The notes: a model not told the origin generated them from the sequence alone. Shown: positions 36,101 to 44,545, counted from the first letter of the stretch. The stretch is 64,000 bases of DNA from Geminocystis sp. M7585_C2015_104 (GCA_015295805.1 DVEF01000015.1:18452-82451); one strand, 5' to 3'. Translations and numbers: made by a program.

Positions 36101-36745
36101 GGCGTCTTGTTTGAGTCTAATACTGTTTTGGACTAATTCCTCCTGAAGGATGCGACATGTTTCTTGTTTATCTTTGACGACATCAAGAGTGACTAAGGTT
36201 TGTTCAATTTTACGATCAAATTCCGCTACTCCTGCCAACTCGTCAATAATCTCCCTTCTCTCCCTACTGTTCATGGTTATGATACGAGTTACATCTCCCT
36301 GTAATACGATGTTATAGCCCTCGGGATAAATCCGCAGCCTAAGTAACTGTTCCTGTAGTTCTCCAGCAGTACAAGGGGAGTCATTGAGGTAGAAGGTGGA
36401 GGTATAGCTACCACTTTTTGTAACGCGGAGACGGCGGGTTACTTTCAATTCTCCCGATTCTGTTGGGTTATCATGGAAATTATCGAGGGAAAAAACGACG
36501 GATACAACTGTTTCCAATACGCCGCCATTTTCCTGATGATTATTATTGATTAAATCTGGCAGTCTTTCGGCGCGCATGCCTCGAGAGCTTGCTAATCCCA
36601 GACAGAATAATATACCATCTAGAATGTTAGATTTTCCCGAACCATTTGGGCCTGAGATTACCGTAAATCCTGGTTGTAGGGGGATTACCGTCTTTTTTCC
36701 GAAGGATTTGAAATGCTCCAATTCTATGCGTTTAATAAAAACCAT
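33170..36745 (-). CDS. smc: Chromosome segregation protein SMC
   Basis: SMC forms the condensin-like ring ATPase that compacts and separates chromosomes. The 1191-residue product is complete. The N-terminal ATPase half has the P-loop GPNGSGKS at 32-39. Two long coiled coils flank a hinge at about 510-670 (VCGLVAQLGEVETKYQLALE). The C-terminal half has the signature LNSMSGGEKS and Walker B FYAFDEVDMFLD. Glutamine-rich coiled-coil segments are typical of cyanobacterial SMC. No scpA or scpB is nearby. Confidence 0.97.
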   Translation of the reverse strand: MVFIKRIELEHFKSFGKKTVIPLQPGFTVISGPNGSGKSNILDGILFCLGLASSRGMRAERLPDLINNNHQENGGVLETVVSVVFSLDNFHDNPTESGELKVTRRLRVTKSGSYTSTFYLNDSPCTAGELQEQLLRLRIYPEGYNIVLQGDVTRIITMNSRERREIIDELAGVAEFDRKIEQTLVTLDVVKDKQETCRILQEELVQNSIRLKQDAEKAAKYQKLKTEIQEKKQWDLVVNWHYLQQEKHRLFQQIQSLNSQQKSLGKQLEQLQEKIVKLQENLSHLNYLIKALGEDEKIKITSQLATEKVRRENIWKNLETLTALREEYAAKIQEINANIVVNDGQIATLLDEIKILDTKTIPFLAAERNNIKIALQQKKIQANSLASNSQELLNKQRGLNQEIKELQDKLNPLLTQEALLKERCANLSQLLAESQQKLAFLGEEIKAKRQTVFSLETEEEKYRQQVQELTEKISQLEADLKLHQETLIRLEKEEREKQKLFYQLEATRQAQQEAQGTTASKIILNSNLSGVCGLVAQLGEVETKYQLALEIAAGSRLGYIVVEDDNVAALAIQLLKQQKAGRATFLPLNKINPPPVYVPQTVRNATGFIDLAINLVRFEPRYQPIFAYVFGNTLVFDSLESARNFLGKYRIVTLTGELLETSGAITGGSLPPRTTFPFGFSSPSPISSQLHSLSARLAEIETIRAHLTTILSQKRGEMSTLSLQLNKTRQDYHKQQLLLEHSKKEIQLLQAEVEKITTIYQENRHHLQQSQQQLENLAQAIPLLQNSLEDKIKTLKELEATFNSQQWQQLQQTISQLEAYLEEINSQMETAERRLITGKGELEKLLSQQQYFKGQIQEINQEMTSKNKKFTQLKQQETSVNETIKQLETRLAEIEAKLKEYKQQRDKTEEEIKETEDLKKQTELLLEKTRIKEEELRLRLEDINRQIGELPKEIPNTPGARQLFEEDIDKIQPEILAKKLEDIRGEISRLERKIAALEPVNMLAIEEYENNQRRLAELSEKMNTLATERRELLLRIENLKTLRLRAFREAFEAVNENFKKIFATLSEGDGYLQLEDENNPFNGGLNLVAHPKGKPVQKLNSMSGGEKSLTALSFIFALQQYRPSPFYAFDEVDMFLDGANVEKLAKMIKKQAEYAQFIVVSLRRPMIEAAERTIGVTQARGAHTQVLAVKL

Positions 36746-36925
36746 ATTCTGTCGTTGACAGGGGGGTGATTGTGGTTTTGTTGCCGTAAATTTTGACAGG
36801 GTTTATGGGGGTCGTATTATTATAACATGAACTGAGAATTTTACAATTTTCTTTCTGTTAACAGGGGGGAATAAAAGTCAAAAGACTGTTAGAATGGGGC
36901 TACTGTGTGGTGAATGGGGGTATAC

Positions 36926-37822
36926 ATGAGTAGACTACAGGTATTAAAACCGTATCTGTTTTTGTTACCGGCGTTGACAATTTTGTTTATAGTAGTTTTT
37001 TTCCCGGCTATTCAGGCATTTTCTTTAAGTTTTAGTCGCTTTGAATATGATTTGACGCAGCCGCCAGAGTGGATAGGATGGAGGAATTTTGAAAAACTGA
37101 TGCAGGATGAGGTTTTCCAACAGACTGTGAAGAATACCCTGCTATATGTTGTTGGGGTGGTACCACCTTTGGTAATTTTATCCCTACTGTTGGCCATTTT
37201 AGTGAATCAGAAACTCCCAGGGATTCTTTGGTTTCGCACTACTTTTTACACTCCCGTGGTGGTATCGATGGTGGTAGCGGGAATAGCTTGGAAGGCAATA
37301 TACTTGTCTAATGGGCTTTTTAATCAATTTTGGCTAAGTCTTGGCTTTAGGGAGGGAATTGGCTGGCTGACTAATCCAAAATGGGCTATCTGGAGTGTTA
37401 TGATAGTGACCATCTGGAAGGGGCTAGGTTATTATATGGTAATCTACCTAGCCGGGTTACAAAGCATTCCTCCCGAGTTGTATGAAGCTGGGGCTATTGA
37501 CGGTTCCGTAGGATGGAAGAAACATATTGATATTACCATACCTTTAATGCGTCCCTATATAATCTTAGTGGCTGTAATTTCGGCCTTGAGTGCCTCTAAG
37601 GTGTTTGAGGAGGTTTACATGTTGACTCAGGGGGGGCCTAACAATGCTTCCAAGACGGTAGTATATTACATGTACGAGAAAGCCTTTCGGGAATTAGAAA
37701 TCAGTTACGCCTGTACTATAGGTTTGGTATTATTTGTTTTCATTTTGGTGTTGTCGTTGGGAAATTTATATTTTTCCAGGATAATGGGGGAAAAAGGCCA
37801 TTGGCAAAGAGGAAATTATTAG
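36926..37822 (+). CDS. Sugar ABC transporter permease (MalF type)
   Basis: The product of about 298 residues has six membrane segments. The cytoplasmic coupling motif EAGAIDGSVGWKKHIDITIP, in which the EAA...G loop docks to the ATPase, is present. It belongs to the carbohydrate-uptake CUT1 permeases (MalF/UgpA/GgtC-like). The frame is open from 36914, but the ATG at 36926 has GGGGG six bases upstream and is preferred. No second permease, binding protein or ATPase gene is adjacent, so its partners must be elsewhere. Downstream DNA is repeat-rich and gene-free. Confidence 0.88.
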   Translation: MSRLQVLKPYLFLLPALTILFIVVFFPAIQAFSLSFSRFEYDLTQPPEWIGWRNFEKLMQDEVFQQTVKNTLLYVVGVVPPLVILSLLLAILVNQKLPGILWFRTTFYTPVVVSMVVAGIAWKAIYLSNGLFNQFWLSLGFREGIGWLTNPKWAIWSVMIVTIWKGLGYYMVIYLAGLQSIPPELYEAGAIDGSVGWKKHIDITIPLMRPYIILVAVISALSASKVFEEVYMLTQGGPNNASKTVVYYMYEKAFRELEISYACTIGLVLFVFILVLSLGNLYFSRIMGEKGHWQRGNY

Positions 37823-37837
37823 AGAATTACTAGTGGG

Positions 37838-37913
37838 GATTTGCCTGTTGGGGAAAGGGGAAATAGTGGGGGGAGGTGAGGAATTGATTACAGATGGGTG
37901 ATAATCATTATCC
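37838..37913 (+). repeat. 76-bp direct repeat, copy A
   Basis: It opens GATTTGCCTGTTG and ends GATAATCATTATCC. Copy B at 38156-38231 has the same length, the same start (one change) and the same GATAATCATT end. The first 35 and last 15 bases are well conserved, and the middle is G-rich and diverged. The end contains GATAATCATTATC (37900-37912), a perfect 13-base palindrome. Confidence 0.65.
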
Positions 37914-38155
37914 TGCGCTTGGGGAAAAACTAGTCGCCTAAGGGTAATAACCATTATATTGTGTCCTCCAAGCCATTGAAAAAAGTGGCAATAAGACTGT
38001 TGCAAAAGGAGGGGGAGAGTGGATGGGGATTGGAAAATGGGTTTTAAAAGTTAAGAGAAGGAGTGAGAAGGCTAGGCGGAGTAGGAAGCAGGAGAATAAC
38101 AATCATTCTCCCACAGTGCAGGGGGAAAATCGCAGGTGGGTATAAACTCAACACT

Positions 38156-38231
38156 GATTCGCCTGTTGCCGGGGAATAGGGGTAATAGTGGGAATGGGGG
38201 ATTAGCTATAGAGGGGGGATAATCATTTTCC
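38156..38231 (+). repeat. 76-bp direct repeat, copy B
   Basis: The partner of 37838-37913. It opens GATTCGCCTGTTG, contains AGGGGTAATAGTGGG where copy A has AGGGGAAATAGTGGG, and ends GATAATCATTTTCC. Confidence 0.65.
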
Positions 38232-38286
38232 CTTGTGGGAGGTGTGGGTGGGGGCAAAAGATATAAGGGTTTGTAACTGTAAATTC

Positions 38287-38691
38287 CTACGGGTTTGGGA
38301 GGTTGTTAAAAATAGAGGTAGACAGGGAAAATAGGCTGCCTAAAAGGAGGGCGATACTACTAAGACTACTAATAGCAAAACCCGGGGCTCTTTTGCCAGC
38401 TTCTTGATAGTATCCCCAGGCGTATATTACTCTTCCAAAAATCCAAATCCCCCCCAAAATTGCACCCCACAATTCGCTAACGTAGTAGGAGAAAATCCAG
38501 AGTAGGGGCAAGAAGAATACTAATTGCTCTAACATATTTTGTTGTACTCGTAGTGCCCTTTCAAAGTTTTCATCCCCCGTGGTAGCCGGAGGCATTATAT
38601 TATATTTTCTCCTTGCCCTACCCACATTAATGGTGACTACAAAATAGACTATCAAAGCCGATACTGTGATTATAGCAGGTCCTAACAACAT
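38287..38691 (-). CDS. MAPEG-family membrane protein
   Basis: The 134-residue product has four membrane helices and the MAPEG pattern NFERALRVQQNMLEQLVFFLP, then GGIWIFGRVIYAWGYYQEAGKR. MAPEG proteins include microsomal glutathione transferases and related enzymes of lipid-peroxide metabolism. The bacterial substrate is usually unknown. The cytochrome gene lies 23 bases upstream on the same strand. Confidence 0.88.
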   Translation of the reverse strand: MLLGPAIITVSALIVYFVVTINVGRARRKYNIMPPATTGDENFERALRVQQNMLEQLVFFLPLLWIFSYYVSELWGAILGGIWIFGRVIYAWGYYQEAGKRAPGFAISSLSSIALLLGSLFSLSTSIFNNLPNP

Positions 38692-38714
38692 GGTTTTTCT
38701 CTCCTTGTTAAAAG

Positions 38715-39089
38715 CTAGGATTTCCAGTTATTTTTTGCCTGAGTAAGCACATATTCTGCTACTGCCTTTATTTCATCTTCTGTCAGCCGATTGCCAAAAG
38801 CCGACATATTATTTTTCCCCTGGGTGACTATTTGGATAATGGCTTCTGGAGAATCATAACCATATCTTTTTAGTGCCTTTAATTTGAGATTCTTCCCCCT
38901 CCTTATAATATTACTACCATTAGGGTGACAGGCGGCACAGTGGGTTTGAAAAATTTTTTCTCCTAGGTTGTGAGTAGGCGACTCTTGTGCCAGTGAGGGA
39001 GAAATGACTGTTAGCTGGAACAACAAAACGACAGTGGTTATAATCACAGAGGTTATGTGGTTTCCTCTTTTTTTGTGACCATTTTCCAT
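38715..39089 (-). CDS. Cytochrome c6-like lumenal electron carrier
   Basis: The 124-residue product has a signal peptide with likely cleavage after PSLAQ (about 35). The haem motif CAACH is at 51-55, with the axial methionine at M95 in NNMSAFGNRL. The sequence LKLKALKRYGYDSPEAIIQI and the closing AEYVLTQAKNNW are those of the cytochrome c6 family, which replaces plastocyanin between the b6f complex and photosystem I. NIIRRGKN at about 60-67 departs from classic PetJ, so a c6B/c6C-type paralogue is possible. It ends just ahead of the MAPEG gene. Confidence 0.85.
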   Translation of the reverse strand: MENGHKKRGNHITSVIITTVVLLFQLTVISPSLAQESPTHNLGEKIFQTHCAACHPNGSNIIRRGKNLKLKALKRYGYDSPEAIIQIVTQGKNNMSAFGNRLTEDEIKAVAEYVLTQAKNNWKS

Positions 39090-39131
39090 AACCCTACCTC
39101 TCTACTTATAATAATTTTTCTGAGGACATAT

Positions 39132-40793
39132 TTACTTATACCAGCGACTAGCAATTGGCATTTTCCAGCCGGTTCCGAATGCTTTGTCAGTAATTTTTAA
39201 TCCAGGAGGTGCCTGTTTGCGTTTAAATTCTGCCATTGCTATCATCGTTATGACTTTTTGAATATTCTCATGAGAGTGTCCGGCTTTTGCGATTTCTTCA
39301 GGAGACTGTCGGAGGTGGATATATCTTTCCAGAATGTCGTCAAGGATGTTATATGGTGGGAGGGTATCTTCGTCTTTTTGGTTAGGCCTTAATTCGGCAC
39401 TAGGGGGTTTTACCAGTGTATTTTCTGGTATAATTTCCTGGTTTCTGTTAATCCATTTACAGAGGGAATAAACTTTAGTTTTTGGCAAGTCAGCAATTAC
39501 TGCCAGGCCTCCATTCATATCTCCATAAAGAGTACAATATCCCACAGCCATTTCTGATTTGTTGCCCGTAGAGAGGAGGAGATAGCCGAATTTATTAGCA
39601 ATTGCCATTAGTAAAGTGCCCCTAATTCTGGATTGTAAATTTTCTTCAGCAATGCCAAATTCAGTATCTTTAAAAAGGGGATACAAAATTTCATCATAGG
39701 CTTTCATTACACCTTGAATTGGCAATATTTCCGTTTTTATACCCAGATTATTTGCCAATTGTTGGGCATCTGAGATAGAATGTTGCGAGCTATAGGGAGA
39801 AGGCATTAAAACACCTAAAACATTTTCTTTTCCCAAGGCAGAAACAGCGATTGTGGCTACCAGGGAAGAGTCAATGCCACCACTTAAACCTAAAACCGCC
39901 TTAGAGAAACCACACTTGTGGGCATAATCTTTTACTCCCAAAACAAGGGCGTTATAGATTTCTTCTTCTTCCTGCTGGTAGAGGGGATGGGGGGGAGAGA
40001 GGGGGAATAAGTCTTTTTTTCCGAGGCTATATTCTACATAAATTAAGTCCTCTGCAAATGGTTTTGCTCTAGCGATTATTTCCCCGCTTTTGTTAACAGA
40101 AAAACTGTAACCGTCAAAAATCAAATCATCATTGCCCCCCACCTGGTTTACATATATGATGGGTTTGTTATAATTTCTAGCCAGGTGTGAGAGCATTTCC
40201 TCTCTTATTTTTTGCTTGCCACAGACGTAGGGGGATGCAGAAAGGTTAATGATTAAGTCTGCTTCTAGCAAATCCTCTAGGGGGTTGACAGGATAATTTT
40301 TCTTGCCCCAAAATGACTCGTCATTCCACAAATCTTCACAGATGGTGACGCCTATCTTGAGGTCATCAATGTTAAAATAGTTGGCACGATTTCCTGGGCT
40401 AAAATAACGAGCTTCTTCAAAAACGTCGTAAGTAGGTAGAAGCCGTTTATGGAACAATTGTTTTATCTCACCATTAGCCAAAAGTGCGGCACTATTATAA
40501 AGAGGTTTTTCTCCCTGTATAGAAGCTGAAGGATTGGGAGTTACTGTGCCTATTAATACTTGTATTTCTGGGGGCGCTTCCTGGGCAAATTTATGCAAAG
40601 AGGAGTTGATTTTTTCGATAAAACTATTGTAGAATAGTAAGTCTTTAGGAGGATAACCACAAATAGATAATTCAGGAAAGAGGAGTAATTTTGCCCCTTG
40701 CCGGGAGGCCAAAGAGACTGTGTGGCGAATTTTGTGGAGATTGTAATCAATGTCGCCAATGATGGGATTGAGTTGGGCAATAGCTATTTTCAT
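39132..40793 (-). CDS. nadE: Glutamine-dependent NAD+ synthetase
   Basis: The enzyme amidates nicotinate adenine dinucleotide to NAD+, using ammonia tunnelled from glutamine. The 553-residue product fuses an N-terminal nitrilase-type amidase (catalytic cysteine in GVTICEDLWND, with PELSICGYPPKDLL before it) to the C-terminal NadE synthetase (ATP pyrophosphatase motif LSGGIDSSLVA). It is full length for the glutamine-dependent form. It is divergent from the cobalamin genes. Confidence 0.96.
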   Translation of the reverse strand: MKIAIAQLNPIIGDIDYNLHKIRHTVSLASRQGAKLLLFPELSICGYPPKDLLFYNSFIEKINSSLHKFAQEAPPEIQVLIGTVTPNPSASIQGEKPLYNSAALLANGEIKQLFHKRLLPTYDVFEEARYFSPGNRANYFNIDDLKIGVTICEDLWNDESFWGKKNYPVNPLEDLLEADLIINLSASPYVCGKQKIREEMLSHLARNYNKPIIYVNQVGGNDDLIFDGYSFSVNKSGEIIARAKPFAEDLIYVEYSLGKKDLFPLSPPHPLYQQEEEEIYNALVLGVKDYAHKCGFSKAVLGLSGGIDSSLVATIAVSALGKENVLGVLMPSPYSSQHSISDAQQLANNLGIKTEILPIQGVMKAYDEILYPLFKDTEFGIAEENLQSRIRGTLLMAIANKFGYLLLSTGNKSEMAVGYCTLYGDMNGGLAVIADLPKTKVYSLCKWINRNQEIIPENTLVKPPSAELRPNQKDEDTLPPYNILDDILERYIHLRQSPEEIAKAGHSHENIQKVITMIAMAEFKRKQAPPGLKITDKAFGTGWKMPIASRWYK

Positions 40794-40891
40794 GGGGGCA
40801 ACATTGTGCGGTGTTTCCCCATATTATACGATATGGATATGATGGTACGACCGTAGCTGACGGACGACAATAAGGATAGTGATACATAGGG

Positions 40892-41521
40892 ATGATAGAG
40901 TATCTTCGGAACGGAGAACAGATTTATAGACAATCCTTTGCCATAATCAGGAAGGAGGCTTGTTTAAAGGGGTTGGAAGAGGGGTTGGCAAAAGTGGCAG
41001 TAAGACTAATTCATGCTTGTGGGATGACGGATATAGTAAAGGATTTGGAAGCATCCCCCCTGGCGGTAGAAAAGGGGAAAGAGGCTTTGAAAAAAGGGGC
41101 AAAGATACTGTGTGATTCGGAAATGGTGGCACATGGAATCATCCGTAGACGTTTAGAGGCGAAAAATGAGATCATATGTACTATAAACGACCCAATAGTG
41201 CCCACCATAGCCCATAAAATTAAGAATACCAGATCAGCGGCGGCAGTGGAACTATGGCTACCCCACCTAGAGGATGCAGTGGTGGTGATTGGGAATGCCC
41301 CTACGGCGTTGTTTCACCTGCTGGAGTTATTGGATGAAGGGGCGCCAAAACCGGCAATAATTCTGGGGTTTCCGGTGGGGTTTGTAGGCGCGGTGGAATC
41401 GAAACGGGAATTAGCCAAAAATCCCCGGGGTGTGGCTTTTATTACCCTCCATGGTAGAAGAGGGGGTAGCGCCATGGCTGCTGCTGCCGTCAACGCTTTG
41501 GCGAGGGAGGAGGAAGTATGA
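40892..41521 (+). CDS. cobH: Precorrin-8X methylmutase CobH/CbiC
   Basis: CobH moves a methyl group from C-11 to C-12 of precorrin-8X to give hydrogenobyrinate. The 209-residue product matches the family: RQSFAIIRKEA, VAVRLIHACGMTDIVKDLE (with the active-site histidine), ICTINDP and NAPTALFHLLELLDEG. Its stop overlaps the cobI start by four bases, so translation is coupled. Confidence 0.94.
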   Translation: MIEYLRNGEQIYRQSFAIIRKEACLKGLEEGLAKVAVRLIHACGMTDIVKDLEASPLAVEKGKEALKKGAKILCDSEMVAHGIIRRRLEAKNEIICTINDPIVPTIAHKIKNTRSAAAVELWLPHLEDAVVVIGNAPTALFHLLELLDEGAPKPAIILGFPVGFVGAVESKRELAKNPRGVAFITLHGRRGGSAMAAAAVNALAREEEV

Positions 41522-42240
41522 CTGTAGGTAAATTGTATGGAGTAGGGATTGGGCCAGGAGATAGGGAATTGTTGACTTTGAAGGCATATAGAATTCTAAC
41601 AACAGTGCCAGTTATTGCCTATCCTACTATGGAAAATGGCAAGGCAAGGGCAAGGGCATTGGTAGCCGACCTGATTAAGCCACAACAGATAGAAATCCCC
41701 TATCCGTTGCCTTTTAGCCGGGAAAAATCCTCCCAACCCTATTACGAGGCAGCTGCCAGCCAAATTGCCTCCCATCTAAAACAAGGAAGGGATGTAGCCG
41801 TCTTATGCTTGGGAGATCCCATGTTATATGGAACTTTCATGTATATATACAAAATTCTAGCTCCCCGTTTTCCTGTGGAGGTAGTACCAGGAGTTTCATC
41901 CATAATGGCGGCAGCGGCTCTATTAGGCGCGCCTTTGAGTTACAGAGATGATGTGTTTAGTGTGATTCCAGCTACCTTACACAGAGAGATTATAGTAGAC
42001 AGGCTAAGCAGGTGTGATGGGGCAGCTATTATCAAACTAGGCAGACACTTTCCCAAGGTTAGAGAGATTTTAAGGCAATTAGGACTGATAGACAGGGCAT
42101 TGTACATCGAGAGGGCTACTTGGGTCAATCAGAGGGTAATCCCCATTGAAGAAGTGCAATTGTCTGACATTACCTACTGGTCATTGATTTTAATTCCTAG
42201 TAAAAGTTATGGAAAAACTAGCCATTGTCACCTTGAATGA
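41518..42240 (+). CDS. cobI: Precorrin-2 C20-methyltransferase CobI/CbiL
   Basis: CobI is a SAM-dependent corrin-ring methylase. The 240-residue product has the N-terminal motif GVGIGPGDRELLTLKA, the SAM-binding LCLGDPMLYGTFMY, and VVPGVSSIMAAAA. The family also includes a cobalt-precorrin-2 version, and the cyanobacterial substrate form is not settled here. Its last 32 bases overlap the start of cobJ. Confidence 0.93.
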   Translation: MTVGKLYGVGIGPGDRELLTLKAYRILTTVPVIAYPTMENGKARARALVADLIKPQQIEIPYPLPFSREKSSQPYYEAAASQIASHLKQGRDVAVLCLGDPMLYGTFMYIYKILAPRFPVEVVPGVSSIMAAAALLGAPLSYRDDVFSVIPATLHREIIVDRLSRCDGAAIIKLGRHFPKVREILRQLGLIDRALYIERATWVNQRVIPIEEVQLSDITYWSLILIPSKSYGKTSHCHLE

Positions 42241-43399
42241 GAGGGGGTTACAGACAGCCGGGAGAATAAAGAGGGGGATAGGGGATGCCTTGATTTACGG
42301 ATTAGCCAGTGGGTGTCAGGAGGCGGATGTATTATACGAGGATTTTAGCCAGTTAGTGAGGGAGTTATTTAGCCAGGGGGTGGGTATTATCGGCATTTGC
42401 ACCACTGACATTTTAATTCGGGCTGTGACGCCATTGTTGCATGACAATTGGCAAGAGTCTCCTGTTATTGCCGTGGGGGAGGATGGAGGGGTGATAGTGC
42501 CCCTACTAGGTAAAATGGAGACTGTCAAGGGCATAGCCAGACAAATAGGGGAGGTGTTAAGGGGGATGGCGGCGAAACCTACCAGTGGCGAAACCTGGCT
42601 TGGGAGGGGGAGGGGTAATGTGGATGAGGTAGAGGGAAACAGGGGAAAGGTAACTCTTGTGGGTATTGGGCCTGGTAGTACTGCACTACTTACACCACAA
42701 GCCCTACAAGCTTTATTATCTGCCACTGACTGGGTGGGGTATAACAGATACCTAGACTTAGTAGAATACCTGCGAAAACCAGAGACAGTCTGTCATGCCT
42801 CCGACAACCGACAGGAGTTAGAAAGGGCAAAAATGGCGTTGCAGTTGGCAGAAAAAGGCAAAAGGGTGGCCCTTATTTCGGGGGGGGATGTAGGGATTTA
42901 TGGCATGGCGGCGACGCTATTTGAGGTGATAGAGAAAAATCCCGGCAAGTGGGAGGGGGTGGATATTGAAATCGCCTCAGGTATATCTGCCATGCAGGTT
43001 GCAGCTGCTTTAACAGGCGCACCCCTCGGGCATGATTTTTGTGTCATTTCCCTTTCTAATCTCCTTAAACCCTGGGATATAATTGCCCAAAGGATTGAGT
43101 TGGCTGCCAGAGGGGATTTTGTCATTGTCTTTTACAATCCGGTGTCTAAACAGAGGAGGTGGCAGTTAGACAAAGCCAAGGAGATTCTGTTAAAATGGCG
43201 TCTGCCTTACACTCCTGTTATTTTGGGGCACAATTTGACAAGGGAGGGGGAGAAGATAGAGATTATCAAACTAATAGACTTGAATGGTCAGGCTGCAGAC
43301 ATGAACACGACAATCATAGTAGGTTCTAGTCAGACTAGAATTGTAAGGCGGGGGGGTAAACAATGGGTGTATACGCCACGTCAATACCCAGGGGTTTAG
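42209..43399 (+). CDS. cobJ: CobJ/CbiH with a remnant CbiG N-terminal domain
   Basis: The C-terminal 250 residues, from about 146 (KVTLVGIGPGS), form a complete precorrin-3B C17-methyltransferase (GGDVGIYGMAA, ASGISAMQVAAALTGAP, VIVFYNPVSKQRRW). Residues 1-130 resemble the start and middle of CbiG, the cobalt-precorrin-5A hydrolase (GICTTDILIRAVTPLLHDNW, PVIAVGEDGGVIVPLLG). The expected glycine/histidine-rich GGHxGAN motif is replaced by GKMETVK, and the CbiG C-terminal domain is absent. Many cyanobacterial CobJ proteins carry a full CbiG, giving about 600 residues, against 396 here. The stop overlaps cobK by four bases. Confidence 0.9.
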   Translation: MEKLAIVTLNERGLQTAGRIKRGIGDALIYGLASGCQEADVLYEDFSQLVRELFSQGVGIIGICTTDILIRAVTPLLHDNWQESPVIAVGEDGGVIVPLLGKMETVKGIARQIGEVLRGMAAKPTSGETWLGRGRGNVDEVEGNRGKVTLVGIGPGSTALLTPQALQALLSATDWVGYNRYLDLVEYLRKPETVCHASDNRQELERAKMALQLAEKGKRVALISGGDVGIYGMAATLFEVIEKNPGKWEGVDIEIASGISAMQVAAALTGAPLGHDFCVISLSNLLKPWDIIAQRIELAARGDFVIVFYNPVSKQRRWQLDKAKEILLKWRLPYTPVILGHNLTREGEKIEIIKLIDLNGQAADMNTTIIVGSSQTRIVRRGGKQWVYTPRQYPGV

Positions 43400-44130
43400 A
43401 GGAAATTAAGTAGCCAGTCAATGGCGGCATCTACAGTAAACACCCTATTAGCCGGGGGGAAAGTGGGGCGTTTAATCATGACTACTGGTAGGGATAACTG
43501 TCTAGCTGCAACGATTTTGGCATAGGTAGCGTCACCCCCACTATTCTTGCTGACAATTACCTGTATCTGGTAGCGTTTTAACAATTCTATCTCCTCCTGG
43601 AGAGAAAAAGGGCCCCTTGCCAATATAATCTCCCCTGGGGGTATTGGGGGGGAGGGAGACTCAATCATCCGCATTAAAAACCATAACTGCCGTAAATGAG
43701 CATATTTACTTAGTTCCTGACGGCCAATGGTGAGGAATATTCTGTTACCCAATTCAGGGAGTATATCAGCCGCCTGTTGATGACTTTTTACCTCTATCCA
43801 ATTATCCCCCTCTTGTTTTTCCCAAGGAAGACGCACTAATTGGAGATGGGGAATACCGACAGTGTTAGCAGCAGTATAGGCATTGAAGGAGATGTTAGCC
43901 GCAAAGGGGTGGGTGGCATCAATCAACAAGTCAATAGCCTCCCGTCGAATATACCCCACCAAACCCTCCACACCACCAAAACCGCCGACACGGGAAGCCT
44001 CCACCCGGGGTTTACTGACACTGCCAGCCAAGGAGAATATTACTTCTAGTTGGGGATACTGACGTAACCGCCGCTGTAATTCTATCGCTTCGCTGCTGCC
44101 TCCCAACAGTAATAGCTTTTTCCTTCTCAT
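43396..44130 (-). CDS. cobK: Precorrin-6A reductase CobK/CbiJ
   Basis: CobK reduces the corrin ring of precorrin-6A with NADPH. The 244-residue product has the glycine-rich start LLLGGSSEAIELQRRL, the motif DATHPFAANISFNA and the closing KNSGGDATYAKIVAARQL, all typical. It is convergent with cobHIJ and its stop overlaps that of cobJ by four bases. Confidence 0.93.
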   Translation of the reverse strand: MRRKKLLLLGGSSEAIELQRRLRQYPQLEVIFSLAGSVSKPRVEASRVGGFGGVEGLVGYIRREAIDLLIDATHPFAANISFNAYTAANTVGIPHLQLVRLPWEKQEGDNWIEVKSHQQAADILPELGNRIFLTIGRQELSKYAHLRQLWFLMRMIESPSPPIPPGEIILARGPFSLQEEIELLKRYQIQVIVSKNSGGDATYAKIVAARQLSLPVVMIKRPTFPPANRVFTVDAAIDWLLNFL

Positions 44131-44178
44131 TCTCCGGGTATATGGGGGAAGACTGTTGACTTTCCCCCTAGATACACA

Positions 44179-44415
44179 CTAAAATACCTGTTCTACTTCT
44201 GCAATTTCTGGTATACACTCCCGCAAACGACGCTCAATCCCCAATTTTAGGGTCATAGTGGAACTGGGGCAAGCGCCGCATGCCCCTTGTAGTCTCAATT
44301 TTACCACGGGGCCATCTATTTCCACCAGTTCCACGTTACCACCGTCAGCCATTAGATAGGGACGTAATTCATTCAAAACTTGTTCTACATTCTCTCTAGT
44401 AAGTGCTAATGCCAT
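44179..44415 (-). CDS. NifU-like iron-sulfur scaffold (Nfu type)
   Basis: The 78-residue product is a stand-alone NifU C-terminal domain. It has [19 protein letters not shown] followed by [13 protein letters not shown], with the cluster-holding CxxC at C46 and C49. Single-domain Nfu is an essential scaffold for iron-sulfur and photosystem I assembly in cyanobacteria. sufS lies 1.3 kb away. Confidence 0.95.
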   Translation of the reverse strand: MALALTRENVEQVLNELRPYLMADGGNVELVEIDGPVVKLRLQGACGACPSSTMTLKLGIERRLRECIPEIAEVEQVF

Positions 44416-44545
44416 ATCCTTTCCTATTTCTGCTACTCACCCTTATCTGACTATCATAACCAAAAATTCTCCTTCCATAGGCCTACCACCTTTCTGATAA
44501 AATCTTAAAGAATATTAAAGATATGTAAACAAAATTAATAATTGT

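Larger units (their letters stand above)
37823..38286. other. Gene-free, repeat-rich stretch
   Basis: There is no credible gene in these 464 bases between convergent genes. They hold a 76-bp direct repeat in two copies (37838-37913 and 38156-38231) and four copies of the GATAATCATT-type palindrome: 37900-37912, 37941-37957, 38091-38111 and 38216-38232. G-runs are frequent on the plus strand. Confidence 0.6.
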
